A DNA stretch of 64,000 bases from CADCWK01 sp035944555 (lineage in GTDB: Bacteria; Chloroflexota; Chloroflexia; Thermomicrobiales; UBA6265). A program made the position numbers and the translations under genes. The stretch's first letter is position 1, and every line of letters starts with the position of its first letter. The notes beneath the pieces are model-generated. The model was not told the DNA's origin. It ran no database searches and saw nothing but the letters and a program-made list of their open reading frames with translations. The stretch is taken from the NCBI GenBank assembly GCA_035944555.1, contig DASZAY010000015.1:25692-89691 (forward strand), given 5' to 3'. Of the stretch, positions 45,232 through 54,332 are shown piece by piece.

Positions 45232-46151
45232 TTGGCCCCGCCTTCAACCGCCGGGACCGGACCAGGCACGAGGTCGTAGACCACCGGCTTCCCGATCACC
45301 TGCGTGGCGACGTTGCGGACTCGGGTGCCGCCGATCGTCTTGCCGGACGGGTTGCCGAGATGGGCGTGCCCGTGGATGACGAGGTCGACGTGATGCCGGT
45401 CGATCGCGCGGGCGAGCTCGACATTCCCGAGCATCCAGTACTTGACGATCGGCTCCCGACCGAGCGTCGTCGCCGTCGGCGAGTAGTGCATCAGCACCAG
45501 CCGCGCATCGACATCGTCCGGGGCGGCCGCGAGGGTCGCATCCAGCCGGGCGGCCTCCCTGCGGGCCCGGATCGCGAACGCCTGGGTCGCGCGATGCAGC
45601 GGCAGGCGCGGGCCAGCCTCGTCCGGCCAGAACCCACCGCCGTACCCCCCGATCCCGACGATGCCGAGGCGAACCGGGCGGTCGGTCCCGTCCGTCGCAG
45701 GGAGGGTCACGATCGTCGACCCACCGTCCAGCAGGATCACGCCGGCATCTGCCAGTGTCTCGCGCATCGCGACCCGGCGCAGGCAGCGGCGGTCGTGGTT
45801 ACCGGGTACGACGACGACAGGCACACCGGCATCGTGCAGAGCCCAGGCGACCAGGGCGAACTCCTCGATGCGCCCGTTGTCAGTCAGATCGCCGGCGACG
45901 AGCAGCAGGTCGGCCTGGTCACGAACCGTGGCGAGCAGCGAAGGGAACGGGAAGGGCCGGTCGATCCGGGCGTGGAAATCCGCGATGGCCGCGACCCGGA
46001 CCGGCGCGGGGAGGCCCTGGACGAGCAGGCGCTCGCGAGCGAAGGGCTGGCCGTCCAGGAGATCGGCCGGGAACCACCGCCCACGATCGACCGGCGCCTT
46101 CCGGACCGGGGTCCGGCGGCGGGGCAATCGATCGCGCAGCGGGTTCGGCAT
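45228..46151 (-). CDS. Metallophosphoesterase (calcineurin-like)
   Basis: A 307-residue enzyme with the five dinuclear-metal motifs in order: D-x-H in AAIADFHARID, GDLTDNG, GNHDRR, HYSP and GHAHLGN. Such enzymes hydrolyse phosphomonoesters or diesters, including cyclic nucleotides and nucleic acids; the substrate is unknown. No signal peptide is present. It is co-transcribed with and coupled to the HisC-like gene downstream. Confidence 0.9.
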   Translation of the reverse strand: MPNPLRDRLPRRRTPVRKAPVDRGRWFPADLLDGQPFARERLLVQGLPAPVRVAAIADFHARIDRPFPFPSLLATVRDQADLLLVAGDLTDNGRIEEFALVAWALHDAGVPVVVVPGNHDRRCLRRVAMRETLADAGVILLDGGSTIVTLPATDGTDRPVRLGIVGIGGYGGGFWPDEAGPRLPLHRATQAFAIRARREAARLDATLAAAPDDVDARLVLMHYSPTATTLGREPIVKYWMLGNVELARAIDRHHVDLVIHGHAHLGNPSGKTIGGTRVRNVATQVIGKPVVYDLVPGPVPAVEGGAK

Positions 46152-46317
46152 CGGGCAGTAATCCTCGTAGGTGGCAAGCGGGACGGCGGTCGAGGGACGG
46201 GGTCACTGAAGGACCGGTCCATCTCATTGTCCGGGGTGAGCGGTCTCCGGGGCAAGCAAAACCGGGAGTGATGGTACCCTCCCTTCATCAGCCCGTGTCG
46301 CCGCCAGCGAGGAATAC

Positions 46318-47559
46318 ATGATCGATCCGACGTCCGGACGGACCATCCGAGCCGGTATCTTGAATGCCCGCGTCCTGATCGTCCTGCTGGTGCTCCTGCT
46401 GACCACCGGACCGTCGCTCTCCCTTCCCGCCCCCGCCGCTGCCATGTCACTCCGGCAGGACACGGCGGAGGAGCAGGCACCTCCCCTGCTCGCGGAGCGC
46501 TGGGCGGTCCCGGAAGGGCTGCCGGAGCTGCCGGACGTCTCAGCCGAAGCCGTCTTCGTCGGCGACATCGAGACCGGGCAGGTCCTCTTCGCCCGTGACG
46601 CCGACGCCCAGCGCGCGCCGGCAAGCACCGCCAAGGTGGCGGTCGCGGTAACGCTGGTCGACATCCTCACTGATCTAGACCAGGTCGTGACCATCCAGGA
46701 CAGCGATACGGTCGATATCACCGTCTTCTCCAATGCCCAGCTCGCCGTCGACGACGAGGTGACAGTCGAGGGGCTCCTTTACGGGTTGATGCTCCCGTCC
46801 GGGAATGACGCCGCCCGCGCGCTCGCCCGGGTTGCCGGTCAGACGCTCGATCCGGAATCCGACGACCCGACCGCTACATTCCTCGACGCGGTCAACGCCC
46901 GGGTTGCGGAGCTGGGCGCCACCAATACGGTGATCCTCAATCCCGCGGGCGAGGACACGGAGGGACAGCACTCCAGCGCCCGCGACCTGGCGATCCTCAC
47001 CGCGGCGCTTCTGGACAACGAGACGCTGGCGACGATTGTCGATACCGAGGTGTACGGCATGGTCGTCGGTGGGCCGAGCGCGCGGACCGTCAACCTGTCC
47101 AACACCAATCCCCTGCTGGCCGAGGCCGGGATCATCGGCGTCAAGACGGGTTCGACCGAGGCGGCCGGCGCCTGCCTGATCACCGGCGCGGTCTTCAGCG
47201 GCAGCAGCCGGGTCGTGATCGTCGTCCTTGGGAGTGAACTCGTCTACAACGACGCCGGGCAGGTCGCCCAGGACGAGCGGACCCAGGACACGCTCGACGT
47301 CATCCGGGCCATCCCGGAGTCGTACCAGTGGATCGACCTGACCGCCCCGGGCGTTGTTGAGGGGCTGACGGAGGAACTGGCGGCCTGGCAGGTCACGCTG
47401 GGCAGCGGGTCCGAGATCGTCATCCCGGCCGGGGACACGGCTGACCTCACCTACCGGCTCGTCCTCGGACCCAGTGGCGAACCGCAGGAAGTCGTCGGGA
47501 GCGTGCTATTCTTCCTTGGAGACGAGCAGATCGCCGAGCAGCCGGTCTACCAGCTCTGA
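46318..47559 (+). CDS. dacA: D-alanyl-D-alanine carboxypeptidase (S11, DacA type)
   Basis: A 413-residue low-molecular-weight penicillin-binding protein that trims the terminal D-Ala from peptidoglycan stem peptides outside the membrane. An N-terminal membrane or signal segment lies at 18-43 (VLIVLLVLLLTTGPSLSLPA). Catalytic motifs are complete: S103-x-x-K106 (STAK), S161-G-N163 and K276-T-G278. A C-terminal beta domain follows at about 330-413, and there is no clear C-terminal amphipathic anchor. GAGGAAT precedes ATG 46318. Confidence 0.92.
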   Translation: MIDPTSGRTIRAGILNARVLIVLLVLLLTTGPSLSLPAPAAAMSLRQDTAEEQAPPLLAERWAVPEGLPELPDVSAEAVFVGDIETGQVLFARDADAQRAPASTAKVAVAVTLVDILTDLDQVVTIQDSDTVDITVFSNAQLAVDDEVTVEGLLYGLMLPSGNDAARALARVAGQTLDPESDDPTATFLDAVNARVAELGATNTVILNPAGEDTEGQHSSARDLAILTAALLDNETLATIVDTEVYGMVVGGPSARTVNLSNTNPLLAEAGIIGVKTGSTEAAGACLITGAVFSGSSRVVIVVLGSELVYNDAGQVAQDERTQDTLDVIRAIPESYQWIDLTAPGVVEGLTEELAAWQVTLGSGSEIVIPAGDTADLTYRLVLGPSGEPQEVVGSVLFFLGDEQIAEQPVYQL

Positions 47560-47653
47560 CGGCGAGAGCCGCCAGCAGGCATGGGACCGGCTTTGGTGTG
47601 CGTCACACCAGCATCGAACAGCGACCTGCCAACGTACTAACCCCGGGGGAATC

Positions 47654-49273
47654 GTGGAACGTCTCCAGCGTGTGATCGCCGCGCGCGGCGTATCGTCGCG
47701 CCGGTCGGCCGAAGATCTCATTACCGGCGGGCACGTCAGCGTCAACGGGCAGGTCATCACGGAACTCGGGACGCGGGTCGATCCGGTCTCGGCCGAGATC
47801 CGGATCGACGGGAAGCTGCTCAAGCCGCAGATCCTGCGAACCGTCCTGCTCAACAAGCCGTCCGGCTACATCACCACGATGTCGGACGAGCGCGACCGGC
47901 GAACGGTCATGGAGCTCGTCCAGACTAGGGAGCGCCTGTTCCCGGTCGGACGGCTGGATCGTGATACGGAAGGGCTCCTGCTGCTCACCAACGACGGTGA
48001 CCTGGCCAACCGGATCATGCACCCACGGTACAAGCTGGCCAAGGAGTACCACGTCGTGACGCCGACCCGGCCAAGCGACCGGATTCTCCAGCGCATCCGC
48101 GACGGCGTCACGATCGACGGGCGGATGGTCGTCCCCGACGAGATCCGGCTGCTGCGCGAGACCCCCGACGGCATCGTGATCAAGCTGGTCATCCATGAGG
48201 GCTTCTATCACGCCGTTCGTCGGCTGATGGACGCCGCCAACATCCCGGTCAAGCGCCTGCGCCGGCACCGCATTGGCCCGATCTCGATCCAGGGCGTCGC
48301 CCAGGGCGAGTGGCGTGAGCTCACACCTGGCGAGCTGACCCAGCTGGCCGAGGCCGTCCATCTGGACCGCGAGGATGACCGGCCGTCGGTGGTGCCCGCC
48401 ACCGAGAAGCGAGCGGAGCGATCGCGCCCCGCCGCCGTGGAGGCCCGCCGAGATCGCCCTCGCGACCAGCCGGGCACCGGTCGGCCCCGGGACCAGCGAC
48501 CCGGTGACAGAGATCAGGCTCAGCGCCCGGGTCAACGCGATCAGCGCCCGGGTGATCGGCCGCGAGACGCTGGCGGGCGCGACTCGCAGCCTCAGCGCCC
48601 GGCCGCTGCCGGTCCTCGCCGGGATGACACCGCCCGGCGCCCGGCCGCTCCCCCGCGGACCCGACCTGAACGCCCCGCCTCGGGAGGCGACGAGAATCGA
48701 CCGACCAGCACCACCGGGCCAGCTCCGCGCCGTGTCCGTCCCCTGCAGCGCGAGCGACAGGATGCACCGAGCCGGACGGTGACCCGACCAGCAACGGCAG
48801 GCCCGACGGCAGCACCGTCCGGCTCGCCACGGGTCGAAGTTGGCTCCGGCCGGTTCGAGATGGTCGGTGGACGCCGGACAGACGGCGTGACCCGCGAGTA
48901 CCGCCCCTTCCGCCCGGCGGCAGGCGAGGACGAGGAGCGGCCCGTGCAACCGATGCAGCTCCGTCCGGGTGGACCGGGAGAGCGGCAACGTCCGGGCAGC
49001 CCGCCCCGGGATGGCCAGCGCGGGGATGCCGGTCGCCGTGACACCACCGGTCAGACGCGAGCCGTGGACCTGGATACGGTTGGCCGGCGATCGCGGCATC
49101 GCGTGACTGACGACCCGGATGCGACACCCAAGCGCATCAAGCGCCGGTCTCCGCACCCGCACAGCCACCGTGGTCGCAAGCCGAAGCCTGCCGCCGCGCC
49201 GATCAACACGACGATGAAGAAGACGCGGGACATCAAGAAGTCCAGGGGAGGCAGTCGTGGTCGACGGCGCTGA
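47654..49273 (+). CDS. rRNA pseudouridine synthase (RsuA/RluB family) with a long disordered basic tail
   Basis: A 539-residue protein that isomerises a specific uridine in 16S or 23S rRNA. An S4 RNA-binding domain lies at 1-55 (ERLQRVIAARGVSSRRSAED) and the catalytic domain at 62-240, with the active-site aspartate D102 in GRLDRDTEGLLLLTNDG. Ordinary family members end near residue 240. Here about 300 more residues are Arg/Pro/Gln/Asp-rich with imperfect DQRPGDR-type repeats and a Lys/Arg-rich end, probably RNA- or ribosome-binding. GGGGGA precedes GTG 47654; the longer open frame is not supported. The 3' end overlaps cmk by 17 bases. Confidence 0.88.
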   Translation: MERLQRVIAARGVSSRRSAEDLITGGHVSVNGQVITELGTRVDPVSAEIRIDGKLLKPQILRTVLLNKPSGYITTMSDERDRRTVMELVQTRERLFPVGRLDRDTEGLLLLTNDGDLANRIMHPRYKLAKEYHVVTPTRPSDRILQRIRDGVTIDGRMVVPDEIRLLRETPDGIVIKLVIHEGFYHAVRRLMDAANIPVKRLRRHRIGPISIQGVAQGEWRELTPGELTQLAEAVHLDREDDRPSVVPATEKRAERSRPAAVEARRDRPRDQPGTGRPRDQRPGDRDQAQRPGQRDQRPGDRPRDAGGRDSQPQRPAAAGPRRDDTARRPAAPPRTRPERPASGGDENRPTSTTGPAPRRVRPLQRERQDAPSRTVTRPATAGPTAAPSGSPRVEVGSGRFEMVGGRRTDGVTREYRPFRPAAGEDEERPVQPMQLRPGGPGERQRPGSPPRDGQRGDAGRRDTTGQTRAVDLDTVGRRSRHRVTDDPDATPKRIKRRSPHPHSHRGRKPKPAAAPINTTMKKTRDIKKSRGGSRGRRR

Positions 49274-50027
49274 TCGCGCACAGCAAGGCGGGCAAGCGGG
49301 AGATCACCGTCTCGTCATCGCCATCGATGGTCCGGCGGCGGCCGGCAAGTCGACCGTCGCCAACGCGGTCGCTTCCGGACTCGGTGCCATCCTCTTCGAC
49401 ACGGGCGTCCTGTATCGCGCCGTAACGTGTCGTGCCCTGGCGACCGGGACCGGGCTGGACGACGAGGCCGCGCTCGCCCGTCTGGCAGCGGAGCACCACA
49501 TCGACATCCGGCCGGCCTCGGTCGCGGACGGACGCCCCTACGACGTCCTGATCGACGACGAGGACGTGACCTGGGCCATCCGGGACGCGGCCGTCGATCG
49601 CTCCGTGTCAGCCGTCGCGGCACACGGTGCCGTTCGTTCCGCGTTACTGCCGGTCCAGCGCCGAATCGCCTCTGATCGCGGGCCGATCGTCATGGTCGGG
49701 CGCGATATCGGGACGACGGTAGTGCCGGACGCCGGCACGAAGATCTTCCTTAACGCCTCCGCCGCCGAGCGCGCTCGCCGCCGCCACCAGGAACTGCTCG
49801 ATCGCGGGGTCGAAGCGGACCTCGACCAGCTGACCGCCGACCTGATCCGGCGCGACGAGCTGGATCGCAGCCGCGAGGCGTCCCCACTCCGGGCAGCTGA
49901 GGACGCGATCGCGATCGACACGGATGGCCACTCGATCGAAACGGTCGTCGCCTTGGTCGATGACGTCGTCCGGCGCCAGTGGGAGCAGCTCGGCGTCAGT
50001 CTTCCCGCCACCCGGGCCGGCCGATGA
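49257..50027 (+). CDS. cmk: Cytidylate kinase
   Basis: A 256-residue kinase that phosphorylates CMP and dCMP with ATP. Walker A is GPAAAGKST (25-33), followed by FDTGVLYRAVT, the NMP-binding stretch, VMVGRDIGTTVVPDA and the lid-region LIRRDELDRSREASPL, which contains the family's R-D-x-x-D-x-x-R signature. GGGGAGG lies a few bases before the GTG start at 49257. The gene overlaps the upstream pseudouridine synthase by 17 bases and plsC by four, so all three are probably co-translated. Confidence 0.95.
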   Translation: MVDGADRAQQGGQAGDHRLVIAIDGPAAAGKSTVANAVASGLGAILFDTGVLYRAVTCRALATGTGLDDEAALARLAAEHHIDIRPASVADGRPYDVLIDDEDVTWAIRDAAVDRSVSAVAAHGAVRSALLPVQRRIASDRGPIVMVGRDIGTTVVPDAGTKIFLNASAAERARRRHQELLDRGVEADLDQLTADLIRRDELDRSREASPLRAAEDAIAIDTDGHSIETVVALVDDVVRRQWEQLGVSLPATRAGR

Positions 50028-50737
50028 TTGGCACGTCCACGGGTCCGTCCGAGTTCGGCGACCTGCGGCAGAACACGCTGCGGAGCTGGTACTTCCACCT
50101 CACCCGCTGGATCCTGTTCGGGTTACTCCGCCTGCTGACGGGCTACCGGGTGGAGGGAATCCGGAACGTCCCCAGGAACGGTCCCCTGATCGTCGTCGCC
50201 AATCACCTCCACAACCTCGACCCGCTGGTCGTGGCCGTCGCCATCCCGCGGCCGGTCCACTACATGGCCAAGGCCGAGCTGTTCAAGGTCCCGGTCCTGG
50301 GCCGGATCATCCGCTTCGGTGGCACGTTCCCGGTCGAGCGGGGCCGGGCCGACCGCAAGTCCATCCGGCGGGCCGAGGAGACCTTGCGCCAGGGGATCGC
50401 CTTCGGCATCTTCCCGGAAGGTACGCGGTCGACGACCGCGGCGATGACTCGGCCGCTGGCCGGAGCCGCCCTGATCGCCCTGCGCTCCGGCGCGCCGGTC
50501 CTCCCCGTCGCCGTGACCGGTACCGAGCACCTGCCGTTCAACGGTAGCAAGGCCCCGAAGCGACGCTTCCGCCGAGCGTCCCGGGTCACGATCGGTGAGC
50601 CCTTCACTATTCCCCGCGTCATCGACGGCGAACGCCTGACCAGTGAGGGTGCTACCGACCTGATGATGCGCAAGGTCGCCGAGCTGCTCCCTGCCGGGTA
50701 TCGCGGTGTCTACGCCGGGAAGGTTATTGGCGACTAG
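50024..50737 (+). CDS. plsC: 1-acyl-sn-glycerol-3-phosphate acyltransferase
   Basis: A 237-residue membrane-associated acyltransferase that converts lysophosphatidic acid to phosphatidic acid. H-x4-D is seen at 61-66 (NHLHNLD), the substrate motif FPEGTR at 130-135, and a VPVTGTEHLP-like block after it. A hydrophobic segment near residues 25-40 could anchor it. ATG 50024 overlaps the cmk stop (ATGA). cmk-plsC neighbours are common in Firmicutes and Chloroflexota. Confidence 0.9.
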   Translation: MIGTSTGPSEFGDLRQNTLRSWYFHLTRWILFGLLRLLTGYRVEGIRNVPRNGPLIVVANHLHNLDPLVVAVAIPRPVHYMAKAELFKVPVLGRIIRFGGTFPVERGRADRKSIRRAEETLRQGIAFGIFPEGTRSTTAAMTRPLAGAALIALRSGAPVLPVAVTGTEHLPFNGSKAPKRRFRRASRVTIGEPFTIPRVIDGERLTSEGATDLMMRKVAELLPAGYRGVYAGKVIGD

Positions 50738-50769
50738 CTGAAGTTCCTGGTCAGCATCCATACATCAGG

Positions 50770-50805
50770 GACGAGACGGGGCGGGGGTTCCTGCCCCGTC
50801 TCGTC
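50770..50805 (+). terminator. Terminator of the pseudouridine synthase-cmk-plsC operon
   Basis: A perfect 13-bp GC-rich stem (50770-50782 with 50793-50805) lies 32 bases past the plsC stop. There is no T tract, so Rho or structure alone may be involved. Confidence 0.6.
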
Positions 50806-50964
50806 GCCTATCTGCTCACCGCCTTTACGGTCCAGCAATCGGACCCCGCCGACGGAACCGTGACGAGAAGCTAGACAAAAAGCGGGCAAGCGGGTCCTTC
50901 GCCCTTCAGCGCGATTGCGTAGCGATCGCTATCGGCATAAATGATCCGTCCAGGCCCAGCAGGA

Positions 50965-51390
50965 TCAGGACGGCGACCACTGCACCTCGACGTCGAGGAC
51001 CCACGTGACACCGAACCGGTCGATGAGCATGCCGTACAGCGGCGCCCACTGCGATGGGGCCAGCGTCACGATCACGTTCGCCCCGTCGGCAAGCCTGGAC
51101 CAGAGCGCCGCGATCTCGTCGGCGTCCGTGCCGCGCAGGGAGACGAAGAAGGACTGGGTGCCCCGCTCGAAGGGCTGGCTCCCGGGAACGTCATAGGCCA
51201 TGACCCGGTAGCCGTTGGCGCCGGTCACCTGTCCCCAGACGACCTGGTTGGCCTCGTCCGCATCCTGGACCGTGCCCATCTGCTCGTAGGTGATGATGGC
51301 GATCTCGCCACCGACAACCGACTGGTAGAACTCGAGCGCCGCCCGGGCGTCGCCACGGAAGTTCAGGTGAGGAGTGACGGTCACGCTCAT
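50965..51390 (-). CDS. VOC-superfamily protein, PhnB-like
   Basis: A 141-residue protein of the vicinal oxygen chelate fold. It starts VTPHLNFRGDARAALEFYQSV and ends with APLYGMLIDRFGVTWVLDVE, as in PhnB and 3-demethylubiquinone-like VOC proteins. Divergent members bind metals or resist antibiotics, and no substrate can be assigned. It follows the TetR gene on the same strand, separated by a long hairpin at 51485-51551. Confidence 0.88.
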   Translation of the reverse strand: MSVTVTPHLNFRGDARAALEFYQSVVGGEIAIITYEQMGTVQDADEANQVVWGQVTGANGYRVMAYDVPGSQPFERGTQSFFVSLRGTDADEIAALWSRLADGANVIVTLAPSQWAPLYGMLIDRFGVTWVLDVEVQWSPS

Positions 51391-51484
51391 GGGATCTGTC
51401 TCTTTTCGGGCATGGCCACCCCACCGGGAGTACGCGACGCCCGCTGGCTCGACCGCGAATTGTCAGGGAAGTGGGAGCTGAGAG

Positions 51485-51551
51485 CCGATAGGCGGCTCCG
51501 GTGTCGGTCAGGATCCTCCTGACCGTGACCGAAACCGGAGCCGCCTATCGG
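51485..51551 (-). terminator. Long 18-bp hairpin overlapping the tetR stop
   Basis: Arms 51485-51502 and 51534-51551 are perfectly complementary over 18 bases, with an inner eight-base GGTCAGGA/TCCTGACC pair. The right arm contains the tetR stop codon (51545-51547). It probably ends or attenuates transcription into the VOC gene. Confidence 0.65.
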
Positions 51552-52177
51552 TCGGCATGCAGTGCCGGCAGGATCACGTCGTCGATCAGTCCTTCCAGAA
51601 AGGGTCGATCGACGACCCGCCGCTGGATCATTACCCGGTATGCGGCCATCGATGCCATGACCTGCGAGACCGTCTCCACCCTGGCGGATGGCGGGATCTC
51701 GCCGCGATCCCTCGCCCGGCGCATCACCGCCTCCTGAACGGCGGCCCACGGACAATGGACGATGTCATGGACCGTGTCGGCGATCCCGGGGTGCCGTGCA
51801 ACGACCTCTGTCATCGCGGCCATGACACCAAGCGTTCGGTCGCCATCGATCAGGTTCTCGTCGCGGATCAGGCCGACCAGGTCTCCGCGCAATGTCCCGG
51901 TGTCCGGCAACCTGTCCGGGAGCGTGAAGTCCCGCTTCATCTTGCGAACGGCGTCGAGGATGAGATCGTCCTTCGTGTGCCAGCGACGGTACATCGTCGC
52001 CTTGCCCGCCTGCGCCCGCGCCGCGACGAGATCTGTCGTCAGTCCGGCATAGCCAACCTCCGCCAGCACATCAAGCGTGGCGTCGAGGATGTCGTCGTCA
52101 CGCGTCGGATCGCGCTTGCGGCCCCCACGTGACCTGACCGGCGTCGCGTCCCTCGCATCCTGTCCCTCTTCGTTCAA
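51545..52177 (-). CDS. TetR/AcrR-family transcriptional regulator
   Basis: A 210-residue repressor. The N-terminal helix-turn-helix is clear: ILDATLDVLAEVGYAGLTTD, then ARAQAGKATMYRRWHTKDDL. The C-terminal ligand-binding domain is divergent (MTEVVARHPGIADTV and a TetR_C-like helical bundle). The start is an unusual TTG at 52177, supported by AGGAGG eight bases upstream. A promoter and a palindrome lie at 52199-52232 immediately upstream, suggesting autoregulation. The target may be the VOC gene downstream. Confidence 0.88.
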   Translation of the reverse strand: MNEEGQDARDATPVRSRGGRKRDPTRDDDILDATLDVLAEVGYAGLTTDLVAARAQAGKATMYRRWHTKDDLILDAVRKMKRDFTLPDRLPDTGTLRGDLVGLIRDENLIDGDRTLGVMAAMTEVVARHPGIADTVHDIVHCPWAAVQEAVMRRARDRGEIPPSARVETVSQVMASMAAYRVMIQRRVVDRPFLEGLIDDVILPALHADR

Positions 52178-52198
52178 GAGATATTCCTCCTGCGCGAT

Positions 52199-52232
52199 AT
52201 GGTACTTATCAGTTTCGGAACCGTCAAGTACC
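52199..52232 (-). promoter_or_regulatory. TetR gene promoter with overlapping palindrome
   Basis: On the minus strand TTGACG (52222-52227) and TACCAT (52199-52204) are spaced by 17 bases. They lie within an inverted repeat of GGTACTT (52201-52207) and AAGTACC (52226-52232). The predicted transcript start near 52192 leaves a leader of only about 15 bases. Autorepression by the TetR protein is the simplest reading. Confidence 0.5.
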
Positions 52233-52258
52233 TATTGAAGGAGGGTTCCAGAAACGCA

Positions 52259-52288
52259 AGACCCCCTGCCGGCTACGGCAGGGGGTCT
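52259..52288 (-). terminator. Terminator of obg
   Basis: A perfect 13-bp stem (52259-52271 with 52276-52288) around GCTA lies 33 bases past the obg stop, and on the minus strand it is followed by a T-containing TGCGTTTC. Confidence 0.75.
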
Positions 52289-52321
52289 CGAAGCTTCTCG
52301 TTTGGTGAATGGCGTCTCGCC

Positions 52322-53755
52322 CTACTCGTCCGGGCCGAAGTCGTCCTCCAGCTCCGGTGCGATGTCATCTTCGGAGCGGTCGCCGCCAGTCCGCGCCAGC
52401 ATCCGCTGCCGGCGGGTCATGCGGACGCTGCTCGGCAATTCGGGGTCGGGCTCGCCCCACGTGAGCTGGACGTTGGCGATGTGCACCGTGTCCCCATCGG
52501 AGATCCCAAGGCGGTGCAGCTCGGCGGTGATGCCGCTGCTCTTGAGCACTCGCTGGAATCGCTCGATCGAGTCGGCAACACCGAAGTTGGTCATCTTGGT
52601 GAAGCGCTCGATGCCAATGCCGACCACTTCGAAGTGATGCGCGGACCGCCGGGTCGCCTGCCATGCGCGCTCGGAGACGTTGCCGATGGTGTAGACCCGG
52701 GCTTCGGCCGGCGGAGCCTTGGCCGCTTCCTCCCGCTCGCGCTCCTGAACTTCCTGGAGGCGGCGATTGGCGGCAATAACCAGGTCGTTGATGCCCTCAC
52801 CGGTCGCCGCGGAAATCTCGAAGAGGTCCGGGTAGCGGCCCTCGAGTGCCTTGCGGAGGCGCGGCAGGTTCTCCCGCGCCTCGACGAGATCGATCTTGTT
52901 CAGCGCGACGAGCATCGGCTTGGCGCGCATCTTCTCGTCGTAGAGCTCCAGCTCGGCGTTGATCGTCTCGAAGTCCTCGAGGGGGTCACGCCCCTCAAGC
53001 CCTCCGGCGGCATCAAGGACGTGAATCAGCACCTTCGTCCGCTGGACGTGGCGGAGGAATTCATGGCCCAGCCCGGCCCCGTCCGCCGCACCCTCGATGA
53101 GGCCTGGGATATCGGCCATCAGGAAGGTCGTGCCGTACTTGCCACCGATCTCGACCACGCCGAGGTTCGGCTCCAGCGTCGTGAACGGATAGTCGGCGAC
53201 CTTGGGACGGGCAGCTGTCGCGGCCGTCAGCGTGGTCGACTTGCCGGCATTCGGCAGGCCGACCAGGCCGACATCGGCGATCAGGCGCAGCTCTAGCCGG
53301 ATCCACTTCTCCTCGGCCGGCTCGCCCAGCTCCGCGATCCGCGGCGAGCGACGGACAGAAGACTTGAAGTGGGTATTACCGAGCCCGCCCTTGCCGCCAC
53401 GGGCAACCACGAACTCCTGCCCGTCCTCGGTCAGGTCGGCGATCTGCTCACCGGTCTCGTCGTCCCAGACGACGGTACCAGCCGGGACGTCGACGTAGAG
53501 CGTCTTGCCCGACTTCCCGGTCATGTTGCGCTTGGCGCCGTGCCCACCCGGCTCGGCCTTGAAATGGACGGCGTACTGGAACGGGAGCAACGACGTGACG
53601 TTGGACTTCACCCGCAGGCGGACGTCGCCGCCGCGCCCGCCGTCGCCTCCGTCCGGACCACCCTTGGTGACGTACTTCTCCCGGAGGAACGAGGCGCTGC
53701 CGTTTCCGCCGTCGCCACCCTTGACGTAGATCTTTGCTCTGTCGACGAGAACCAT
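52322..53755 (-). CDS. obg: GTPase ObgE/CgtA
   Basis: A 477-residue GTPase that monitors guanine-nucleotide levels and large-subunit assembly. The N-terminal glycine-rich OBG domain is typical (YVKGGDGGNGSASFLREKYV). G motifs are present: GLPNAGKSTTL, DIPGLIEGA, NKIDL and an SAATGEG G5. A C-terminal OCT domain (about 345-430) and an acidic tail follow. A GTG at 53767 is open, but the family starts at the MVLVDRAKIYVKGG segment, so ATG 53755 is chosen. Confidence 0.95.
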   Translation of the reverse strand: MVLVDRAKIYVKGGDGGNGSASFLREKYVTKGGPDGGDGGRGGDVRLRVKSNVTSLLPFQYAVHFKAEPGGHGAKRNMTGKSGKTLYVDVPAGTVVWDDETGEQIADLTEDGQEFVVARGGKGGLGNTHFKSSVRRSPRIAELGEPAEEKWIRLELRLIADVGLVGLPNAGKSTTLTAATAARPKVADYPFTTLEPNLGVVEIGGKYGTTFLMADIPGLIEGAADGAGLGHEFLRHVQRTKVLIHVLDAAGGLEGRDPLEDFETINAELELYDEKMRAKPMLVALNKIDLVEARENLPRLRKALEGRYPDLFEISAATGEGINDLVIAANRRLQEVQEREREEAAKAPPAEARVYTIGNVSERAWQATRRSAHHFEVVGIGIERFTKMTNFGVADSIERFQRVLKSSGITAELHRLGISDGDTVHIANVQLTWGEPDPELPSSVRMTRRQRMLARTGGDRSEDDIAPELEDDFGPDE

Positions 53756-53888
53756 TGATGACCCCACACGTGCGCCCGCCCGGCCTGGCCCCGTCCGGGG
53801 CGCGCGGCGGGGGCGCGAGAACGGAATATTCTACCGCATTTCGGGGTCCAGCGACGATTTATGACACGTCAATCCGTCCCCGTCCCCG

Positions 53889-54173
53889 TCAGCAGGTGCC
53901 TGCTGTCCGTCCTGAAGCGGAACTCCCAGTCGGTACGACCGGACACGGAGCGCCGGCATGGCCAACCTCAGACTGACCGAGGATCCGCTCGCCGACCCGG
54001 ATCAGCATCAGGCCGGCACTCATTCGCGGGCCGCGAGCAGGACGACCGTTCCTCTGCCGGGGATCCCGGCGGCGCCGCGCTTCCTCGATCGCGCGCTCAT
54101 GGATAACTCTGCTCATTTCCGATGTGAATGGTGGCTGGAACATCTGCGGGTCCATCTCCAATGGGGACAACAC
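53889..54173 (-). CDS. Possible small basic protein
   Basis: This frame lies in the otherwise empty 577-base interval between obg and the MocR gene. Its middle, MSRVIHERAIEEARRRRDPRQ followed by a Gly/Arg linker and MSAGLMLIRVGERILGQ, resembles small basic proteins with a C-terminal amphipathic helix seen in actinobacterial-type genomes. Start choice is unclear and no good ribosome site is seen. The rest of the interval shows no structure. Confidence 0.3.
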   Translation of the reverse strand: MLSPLEMDPQMFQPPFTSEMSRVIHERAIEEARRRRDPRQRNGRPARGPRMSAGLMLIRVGERILGQSEVGHAGAPCPVVPTGSSASGRTAGTC

Positions 54174-54332
54174 GACGTCGCCGTCGGTCGAGGGTGACCG
54201 GGGCTCCGAGCCGATACGCCGCGGTTTCGAGGTGCCGGGGAGGGGCGTGCGGCCCTCGCTCCGGTTTCACCTGTCGTCTATGCTGGAGGCGATGCGGACT
54301 CATGAGAAGGGCCAATACGAAGGACAGCGATA

